Assembly (NCBI RefSeq): GCF_037975245.1 | Contig: NC_092574.1 | Location: 6,130,713-6,194,712, forward strand | Reading direction: 5' to 3' | Origin: Apostichopus japonicus | Taxonomy: Eukaryota; Echinodermata; Holothuroidea; Aspidochirotida; Stichopodidae | DNA length: 64,000 nucleotides | Shown: piece by piece, positions 11,580-64,000 of the stretch | Layout of the letters: each line of letters begins with the position of its first letter | Position numbering within the stretch: the stretch's first letter is position 1 | The notes under the pieces: generated by a model | The model's database searches: none | The model's input: the letters and a program-made list of their open reading frames with translations, nothing else | Told to the model about the DNA's origin: nothing | Position numbers and translations under genes: made by a program

Positions 11580-12493
11580 TTATCGTGCGGACACTCGGTT
11601 AGCCTCTGCTATGTCTCTTAATTTTGGGGAAATATCATCACCCATCAACGTTGTAGTAACTGGATTTGACCGGTTACACAGATTTCTATACTCAAGTCTC
11701 AAATCTGGTCTGAGTAACTCACGCCGAAAATGGTTGAGTTCCATGTCCGCACTGCCCAATAGTGCCAGCGCATCTGTGATCTTAATAAGCGTTGCTTGAG
11801 TGCCCATTTTTTCTCTCGTTGATAAAATGTCATCCATTAAGGTTGTTAATGCTGTAATTGCCTTAATATTACAAGCTTGCATTTTTTTGAGCTTCACATC
11901 TGACGCTCTTGTATTTTTACGAAGGCCATTCCAAATTACCTCATTTATCTGAGTTGTCTGCAGTATTTCTAAATTAGCTGACATATCATATTTGACCAAT
12001 AACCCTTTGAGCTTGGACTCTGCCAGGCGTTGTTTTTCATACAGTATCCACTAATGTTTTAACTCTGTCATCGACAGATTTTCCTGGTTTCTTTTCTAGT
12101 TTTAAGAACGCCACAAGGTCCTGAAACAATGCATCGTTATCTGTAGTAACTGGGTTTGCCCCTTCCGGAGAAAAGGGTGAATTGTTGACCTCATATATTG
12201 AGTCCTCAGGCAACAAATCATACACTGCTTCAAGGTATAAATTACTGCAGCTGGAGCTGCTCTCATTTTGTGACCAAGTAGCTTTGAATTTGTGTCTTTC
12301 CCTAACACCTTGTTACTCAATACTTGAATTTGGTTCTGCATTGCTAAAATTGCATCTTTCATATCAAAACTTTGAGTAGTTTCAGATGAAGAAGTAATTG
12401 GAATGTACCTGAGCCACATGGCGCATCCAAAAACCCAGACATCTCATCCTCATCAATAAGGGACATAATATCATCCTCACGAGTATTAGCCAT
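11580..12493 (-). pseudogene. DIRS gag-like ORF, frameshifted
   Basis: Starts at ATG 12493 with an acidic N-terminus (MANTREDDIMSLIDEDEMSG). Coding continues through pieces in different frames, ending with the block around NEVIWNGLRKNTRASDVKLK near 11900. At least two frame changes (about 12240 and 12040) break it. Identity as gag rests on its position upstream of RT and on composition, so this is moderately sure. Confidence 0.6.
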
Positions 12494-13163
12494 GAATTTG
12501 AATGTTAAACCATTCAAGAGGGGTAGATAGTCTAAATATAACTTGCACGTTAAATTCCCTATTCACCCGGAACAGGAGAACACGTTTGCAATCTCACCCG
12601 GAGATTAAAATGCACGTTTTATTGTATTAGCTACAGCCTCAGGTAGTCTAAATCTTAACGTTAACTTTCTGCTGCAATCTCACCCGGAAATTGCTTAGGC
12701 TAAGCGTAGAGCCTATAGCCTCTAATCTGTTATCGCACCCGGCGATTTAACCAACGCTTGACTGAAAGTAATGGGCAACACAACAAGAACTTACCAAGTT
12801 CAACTGCACGAATTCAAAGTCAGTGTGCCACACACTGACGTTAATAGCCCAGACAATTCCCGAGACGAATTGTAGCGAGGCGTTTACCTTCAGAGGCAGA
12901 GGTTAAAAGAACTACAGTGTACCAACTTTCCAACAGTATACACTACTAGTACTACACTGCCGTGCAGAACAAAACAACAATTCTTTTCTTTTTCTTTCGA
13001 TACTCAATAGCGCACCACGAAGTACGCCAGGATTGCGTAACAGTATATAAACATATAGATAATCTGCATTCCAGGAAGGAAAGCACCGAATTATCTAACA
13101 GTAACACTAAGCCTATATAGAAGCCGTGAGAACCGCTGTGAACGGTTCTTCCACGGCAAGGTG

Positions 13164-13932
13164 TATGGCGGGCCATCAGTCTCAAATCATGGGAGATCGA
13201 CTTATACCGATTTAAATCGACATATACCAGTTTCCTTTCGATTTAAATCGATGATAAGTAAAATAATTCGATGATATGTCGAAGTAAACTGGTATTTAAA
13301 TCGATGATATGTAAAATGAAACTGGTATATGTCAATTTAAATCGACATATACCAGTTTCGTATACATATCATCGATTTATTTTACTTATCATCGATTTAA
13401 ATCGATGATATGTAAAGTAAATCGATGATATGTCCATTTAAATCGACATCTACCAGTTTAAATCGATGATATGTCGAATTAAATCGGTAGAAGTCAATTT
13501 CCGTGGACTTGTACCAGTTTCTAGCGTCTCAAATTGACATATACCTATTTAAATCGACATATCATCGATTTAGCTCATTAACATATTCCAAATCCCGATT
13601 TCGGTGATGATTGACATGTGGAGATACATCACGTGTAGTCACCTGACAATGATGACATATCGATGATATGTAGAATGAAACTGGTATATGTCGATTTAAA
13701 TTGACATATACCAGTTTCGTTCTACATATCATCGATTTAAATCGACATATACCAGTTTACTTCGACATATCATCGATTTATTTTACATATCATCGATTTA
13801 AAATAAATCGATGATATGTAGAATGAAACTGGTATATGTCGATTTAAATTGACATGTACAAGTTTCACTTTACATATCATCGATAATCGACATAGTCGAT
13901 CTCCCATGATTTGAGACTGATGGCCCGCCATA
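13164..13932. mobile_element. 769-bp foldback/MITE element inside the DIRS 5' end
   Basis: Perfect terminal inverted repeats of about 36 bp (TATGGCGGGCCATCAGTCTC at the left, its complement at the right). Target duplication AAGGTG at 13158-13163 and 13933-13938. The interior is built of many short inverted units based on ATCGATGATATGT and ACTGGTATATGTCGATTTAA, so almost the whole element can fold on itself. No ORF of its own. Superfamily unassigned. Confidence 0.85.
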
Positions 13933-14454
13933 AAGGTGAATTTAAACACTGACACTAAGTGGTGAATTAGACGATCTCATGGGAGACCGACCACTGTATG
14001 TTACATAAGAGATAATGGTATTTACCTCTCGATGGAAGTAAACACTGGGGCTACAAAGTACATCATACCTGAAAATTTTATTCGAGGAAAATATTGGTGT
14101 TGGGTCATTGGACCGAGCGATGCAAAGAAACACGAAGGATTGTTTTTATATATTTTTTTATTTTATTATTTATTGATGATTCTCAATTTGGTAAATATGA
14201 TAACATGTAATAAATTTTAAGAGGGCAAGCATACAGAATATGATTCAGGTATTTTCTAGGTAGGTTCGAATACTTTTCAATATTTGTACAAATAAATCCA
14301 CTACTTTTTACATCCTCCCAATGAATTATTGAAATCTTCCAAACATTGGGGTTTTTCAGAGGAAATGAAAAAGCTTTTGTAGACGGAGGCTAATAGCAAA
14401 ATTGTATTCAGTCGATGTTTCAACTCATTACAATGTCAAATTAGACCAATTTAG

Positions 14455-15690
14455 CTAGCATGTGATGCATCTGCATATGGTATTGGATGTTTAATTTCTC
14501 ATATGTTACCTACTGGTAACGAGAGACCTGTAACATTTGCTTCACGTACATTATCAATAAGTGTACAGACTAATGCCCAAATTGAAAAGGAAGCGTTTCC
14601 TCTCATATGTATGATCGAAAGTTCACTTTTGCTACCAATCAAAGGGTTAAGGTTAAGGTGGTAACACTTGGTAAAGCGCATATTACTGTAAAAAACACTC
14701 AATGGCGCTGAACAAACAAAACAATTATAAAAACGATTTCTTAAATAAATGAGTCTTTAAAGCAGCTTTAAAAGTTCTGATGGTCTTCGAAATTCTTGTG
14801 TCGACGGGGAGAGCGTTCCAAAGTCTAGGGCCAGCGACGCAATCACAAACCAATGAAGACTATATGCTCGGACCTAAAACAGGCCTGTACCGATCTTAAC
14901 AAGCCGCGAGCTTATAAAGGCAGGCTCTCATATCTATGCAACAATATGACATAGAAATTTAGAAAGACAGTTATACTAAAGGGCGGTTTGAGGAATGTAC
15001 TAGCAAAGGAAAGACCCAATCTTGTCAAAAGCGTGGCGTTTCACCGGCCCTAAATGAATGGCCAAATACAATTGATGCTGACAAATAGAACCCATGCCAA
15101 TAGGCGAACGTAACTGTCAGTAGAACAGGATTGTTTCTTGTGGGGATGAAGAGTAATATATAATACCAAGCAGTCTACGTCATAGCGTTTTGCCAACATT
15201 GCATGAAGAGTATTTAGGAATGTGCAAAATTAAAGAGTTAGATAAAAGTTTTTTTGGGTGGCCAGGACGAGACAAAGACATTGTATTAACTGTAATAATC
15301 ATGTCAAATTTGTTAATCTGTTAGGAATCAGTTACCAGAAGCACCAATATGAAGTTATGGCCTTCAAGACCATGACAACGTATATTCATATAAAGTTTGC
15401 AGAAAGGCCTCAAGGTACATATTTTCTTGTAATTGTTATATGCACATTCTAAATAGCCAGAAATATACCCAAATGTCAAGAATTACAACATCTCAGTTAA
15501 TTGAGATTGTTCGTTTTTAAATTGTCACCATATGGTCTACCGGAAAAAGTTGTTTCCGATAATGGACCACAGCTTGTATCAAGTGAGTTTACTGAATTCA
15601 CGAAGCTAAATTGAGTTAGACATATTAAAATTTCTCTATATCAGAGCGGAGAGATTTTTAACAGGTTTTGTAGCAAGCTCTCAAAAGTAG
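14455..15690 (+). pseudogene. Ty3/Gypsy retrotransposon remnant (RNase H and integrase fragments)
   Basis: On the plus strand 14455-14610 reads LACDASAYGIGCLISHM, then PVTFASRTLS and AQIEKEAFPLI, the Gypsy RNase H pattern. At 15530-15690 it reads PYGLPEKVVSDNGPQLVSSE, an integrase core fragment holding the second Asp, followed by stops. The stretch between is not recognisable. No LTRs found. Confidence 0.72.
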
Positions 15691-16912
15691 CAATGAAACC
15701 AAAGTGTAAGATGACAATACATCATCATCGTATTGCCAACTTCAAATTCCTTATCGTTGTCAGTACACAACACACTGTTACTATAGTCGTTCACCAGCAG
15801 AATTATTCATAAAACGTCAAATTCTTAATACCTTTAGTTTCAAGTTGTTAAGACCAAATTTTAAATCCAAAGTTCACGCAAAACAGGATTCAAAAGAAGC
15901 ATGACAAATTACCTTTTCAAACTTCGCATAAACTTGCAAAGAAGATCATAATGATCGCACGATACAATATCTATAGCCTAACTAACAAAACATCCCAAGT
16001 ACGTGCAAGTAAGGTATCGAGTTGACATCTGTTTAAACTGTGAGGCTTAGTGATAAAAATAAAACGACTTTAAAAGAACAAGTAAACAGGAAGAAGACAA
16101 CACAGAGAGCACGAAAAGCATTCACCTTCCTATAACAAGTAAAATAATGTCAACACGTCAAAAGCATAACAAACTATATAAATATTGAACAAATTAATCA
16201 TTTGTGAACTTTCATCATTATAGGCTGTAAGCCTGTTACAAATAAATTTACGTTTTGCGATTCGTGGTACACACTCGCTATATTCCGCATTACTGTAACG
16301 AGCTGTAGTATCAATTCCTCGACATAATACTTAAACATAATACACAAGTAACTAAACATGTCAGTTATTTTCTCTCTGGTCCCACATACAATTTTTGATT
16401 GCGAAAGAAAGTAATAATTTACTAAAGTCTTAATGAAATAAGTAATAAACACGATATTTCTTGTAATTTTCATCTCCTCTTAACTATCGTGACCGTGGCG
16501 TAGCAAGGATCAAACTGTCGATCGGGGTGCAGCAATAGATATGGTCCCCCTCTCCTCACCCACCCGGCCAAGGATAGTCCACATTCACCCTAGCCCAACC
16601 ATAGTTTCAGCTTAGGTGACAGTTCTTTGATGACCGGAATATGGCACTCTTAGGCTTTCCCTGTTGAGGAAAGCTTTTCGTTTGAATTCGCCATGTTGGT
16701 GGGTTTTGGGAGATAACTTTTAAGAACTGCACTGAACAAAATATCAGACATAAACAAATGAATAAAATCTTCTTACTTTTAATTCTTGTCTTAAGTCGAT
16801 TGGTGGTGATATTTTTCGGTCCTTAACATCAGGCCCATGGGCCCCGGGAGCCCGCACCGGCTGATAGTTATGTCACTGTCTCTTAAAACCCTTCATGATG
16901 AATAACATAAAA
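15691..16912. other. 3' flank of gene B; no feature recognised
   Basis: AT-rich sequence with decayed Gypsy-like text fading out by about 15960. A variant polyadenylation hexamer ATTAAA (minus strand, 16783-16778) lies 130 bp after the gene B stop, but this motif is common by chance. Confidence 0.35.
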
Positions 16913-61720
<44,808 letters not shown>

Positions 61721-61740
61721 TTTATAATGACTCGTAGCTT

Positions 61741-62380
61741 AGTGTACTAAACCAACCAACTTCCAAATAGGAACAGACCAACGCCAAATTTGTACTCTGT
61801 CAGTTGAAATTATGCCTCCTGTGTTGACGACATCAAACGGCAACTTCACAGCAAGAAACGTCTTCACCTGTATAGTGACATGTGAACGGGAAACTCATAC
61901 TATTCAACGTATGATCGTGTGACTCTGACTGTCTGTGCCAAAATGATCAGAGCGTTACGATAGATAGCATACCAGAAGTACGATGAAGGTCATAGGTCAT
62001 GAAATTCTATCTTGGCACCAAATGCCCTCGAAAATTCATAACAATGGCGGGAAAACCCCCTTTACGGCACTTCACTTACGACTGTTGACGCTTTCATAGT
62101 TTTTATTATTAAAGGGTTAACTGGCCCAGCATACAGAATTGACGATACCACACACCTCATATGGATTCTGTATGTTAAGTCGTAAGCCTAATGACACGGT
62201 AACAGTTGACAGAATGCTAATACTTGGAGAGAATATGAGAATTCACTGTTTTTCAGTTATCACAATTTATTGTGAGCAATATTCAGAATGATAACAAAGT
62301 TAATTAAAGGTCATAATTATTTTCACCGAACAAGTTAAAATTGCTTGACAGATAGGAAATGGTGGTATTTTCTTAGTTTT
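61741..62380. other. 5' flank of gene B; no feature recognised
   Basis: The first 60-100 bp resemble the gene A flank. A GGCGGGAAAACCCCC piece near 62046 matches 7301. No clear promoter motif. Confidence 0.4.
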
Positions 62381-62426
62381 AAACCCCTTTCCTTACCTTC
62401 AAGAATATATTACTCCTGGCTCGGAG

Positions 62427-62453
62427 CAGGGAGTTGTTCCATAACAAGTCCCT
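62427..62453. mobile_element. 27-bp palindromic mini-insertion, copy 1
   Basis: Begins CAGGGAGTTGTT and ends ACAAGTCCCT; flanked by exact GCTCGGAG at 62419-62426 and 62454-62461. Confidence 0.65.
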
Positions 62454-62545
62454 GCTCGGAGTAATATTCAGAATGATAACAAAGTTAATTAAAGGTTTTA
62501 AACCCCTTTCCTTTCCTTCAAGAATATATTACTCCTGGCTCGGAG

Positions 62546-62572
62546 CAGGGAGTTCTTCCATAACAAGTCCCT
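62546..62572. mobile_element. 27-bp palindromic mini-insertion, copy 2
   Basis: One base different from copy 1 (GTTCTT for GTTGTT), same GCTCGGAG flanks at 62538-62545 and 62573-62580. Probably spread by tandem duplication of the surrounding 119 bp. Confidence 0.65.
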
Positions 62573-63060
62573 GCTCGGAGTAATTTCATTATCCCATGCT
62601 GCACCCTCCTCAATATCGGTGGCTAGTTTCAAGTTATATACTGAATATATACTGGTTTATACTGAGAAAAGTACTCTTGAAACCATTAACGTGGTAAAAT
62701 TTGTAAATTTGTAGGAAACATTATATATTAATTAGTTCAAAAAGAACTGAACATTCAGTAAAAACCAGTGAAATGAAGGGAATTTCTCCACCGTTGTTTT
62801 TTTCTGAGGGCTTAATTCCTCAACTTGAACTATAACGTCACATAAACTTTCCTCAACTAATAGGAAGAACAGACAATCACGGTTCAGATAATGAACCCTT
62901 TTCCTTACCTTCAAGAATATATTACTCCTGGCTCGGAGTAATTTCATTATCCCATATGCTGCACCCTCCTCAATATCTGTGGCTAGTTTCAAGTTATATA
63001 CTGAATATATACTGGTTTATTCTGAGAAAAGGACTCGTGAAACCATTAACGTAGTAAAAA

Positions 63061-63811
63061 AGCGAAAATTCGACAGCAATTGTTAGGGCCTATTTTTTCT
63101 CGAGTAGCCAACTTACTAATATTTTATCTAAGTCACGCAAAGCGTCACAAATGTAACATAAACCGTACTTTACGGCACCATGTATTAAGCAGTTCCACTG
63201 TACGGAAGGCTTGCATACCAAGTAACAAAATGATAAAATGAAAAATTGCATAATTATGCAAATCACTTCCTGTGAAGCTCGGATTTGCGTATACCTGCAA
63301 TGAGCATGCAAATATATGATATGGGCAGCCATAGAGTGAATGGCGGATGTGAAACATCTGCGCTTGATCAGATCAGGCTGCCTATAATGTAGCTACTCAG
63401 AACACACGCCAAGTTGTACCTTGGGCGACTTTATTCTTAAACAGTATATCAGTAAACATTATCTACACAAAACTTACCCAGAATTTCATTTTCGTTTTCG
63501 TGTACTGAAGTGACAACAACGTTATACCCGGTGAGCGTGTTTCGCTTTTAAACAAAACCTGATTTAGAACAGCACCCCCCCCCCCCGCCCTTGTTAGTCC
63601 CAGTCCCCCACATATTTCGATATTAAAAATCGCCGTCTTACAAAGATACGCTATGAGCGCACCATTACACAACAATAGCCTGCCGACACTACAGTTATTC
63701 CCATAGCAAATACCCCGCCCCCCCCCCCCCACCACAATTTTAATCCTTCAGCGAGAGTCCGGAATAGAATATAAAAAGTTCTTTTCAGTTCATCAGTATA
63801 GATATTATTTA
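63061..63811. other. intergenic sequence / gene C 3' flank
   Basis: No other gene recognised; poly-C runs near 63577 and 63717. May hold the gene C 3' untranslated region. Confidence 0.4.
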
Positions 63812-64000
63812 TCAATCGTCGCAGTCTGAGAAGAAACCAAGTAACGGATGATACCAATGTCGACAGTTGCGGTCTTCAGTCTCCGTTGTTGGTTTCCGTG
63901 TGGTGAATACCGCATCAGTACGTGCAGTAGTTTGAGGCGGTTCCGGGGTTGGTATCACCTTTCTAAAGGTCACTGTGGCAATATTTGACATGTTTCCCTC
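63812..64000 (-). CDS. CLCA: CLCA gene C, partial last exon
   Basis: Minus-strand frame from the window edge: EGNMSNIATVTFRKVIPTPE, then a Thr-rich stretch, matching gene B exon 15 (EGDMSNTAKMTFRQEIPTPE). After the Thr-rich part it diverges and stops at 63814-63812 with no hydrophobic anchor. Either the protein is secreted, the anchor is in another spliced exon, or the end is frameshifted. The rest of the gene is to the right of the window. Confidence 0.75.
   Translation of the reverse strand, partial: EGNMSNIATVTFRKVIPTPEPPQTTARTDAVFTTRKPTTETEDRNCRHWYHPLLGFFSDCDD

Larger units (their letters stand above)
7895..14018 (-). mobile_element. DIRS-type tyrosine-recombinase retroelement, decayed
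   Basis: Reads right to left: gag-like ORF, reverse transcriptase with YIDD, RNase H, DIRS-specific region, then a tyrosine recombinase with R...HxxR...Y. This order, and a recombinase in place of a DDE integrase, identify the DIRS order. Terminal inverted repeats: 13948-14018 against 7941-8010 (shared GTAACATACAG, ATGAGATCGTCTAATTCA, CACTTAGTGTCAGT). A further copy of the terminal motif lies at 8154-8199, and arms 7895-7957 and 8097-8163 are inverted copies of each other, consistent with the internal complementary region of DIRS elements. No target duplication is expected. Multiple frameshifts and a changed RT motif A residue show it is dead. A foldback element (13164-13932) sits in its 5' untranslated end. 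Confidence 0.82.
62390..63060. repeat. three diverged repeats, two carrying a 27-bp palindromic insertion
   Basis: Copies near 62390-62480, 62505-62700 and 62900-63060 share TCAAGAATATATTACTCC and GGCTAGTTTCAAGTTATAT. The first two contain the palindrome (62427-62453 and 62546-62572) between direct GCTCGGAG repeats; the third has a single GCTCGGAG (62931-62938) and no palindrome. Confidence 0.85.

Noticed and set aside
13164-13932. Repeated short units resembling a CRISPR array
   Set aside because: Units occur in both orientations without spacers of regular length, and the genome is animal.

Overview
This is a piece of an animal nuclear genome. It has spliced genes with GT-AG introns and is AT-rich, with many (AT)n tracts, poly-G/poly-C runs, miniature inverted-repeat elements and several retroelement classes (BEL/Pao, DIRS, Gypsy, Penelope-like). 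The genes are tandem members of the CLCA family (calcium-activated chloride channel regulator: secreted or membrane-anchored zinc metalloprotease plus vWA domain). This combination suggests a marine invertebrate deuterostome such as an echinoderm, but the species cannot be fixed from the sequence.

Gene layout, all on the minus strand. Gene A (130-6789) contributes its first seven exons, 427 codons from signal peptide into the vWA domain, and runs off the left edge. Gene B (16913-61720) appears complete: 15 exons with compatible phases give one uninterrupted reading frame of 1049 residues (signal peptide, HEWGH metalloprotease-like domain, vWA with a MIDAS, beta-sandwich and fibronectin-like regions, Thr-rich stalk, C-terminal membrane anchor and basic tail). 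Gene C enters at the right edge with part of its last exon (63812-64000). Exons 1-7 of A and B have identical lengths and the flanking introns are still alignable, so this is a fairly recent tandem duplication.

Most of the window is mobile DNA. Between gene B and gene A lie a decayed DIRS-type tyrosine-recombinase retroelement (7895-14018), which contains a 769-bp foldback element with its own target duplication, and a Gypsy remnant (14455-15690). Intron 8 of gene B holds the 3' end of a Penelope-like element with a hammerhead-ribozyme-like motif. Intron 1 of gene B is 32.8 kb, against 2.7 kb in gene A. It has filled with a 4.9-kb hAT-type composite (29736-34609), a TA-flanked MITE family, a hAT MITE (44145-44695), a composite bounded by two MITE copies whose target duplications are exchanged (44894-47323), a minisatellite-filled inverted-repeat element (47491-48395), and a nearly intact BEL/Pao retrotransposon with identical LTRs but a premature stop (53736-60746).

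The least expected signals are a 27-bp palindrome that behaves like an inserted element with 8-bp target duplications and an apparent empty site (62419-62461, 62538-62580, 37323-37365), and the exchanged target duplications of the 44.9-47.3 kb composite. Positions of exon edges come from reading splice consensus and phase by eye and were not checked against transcripts.
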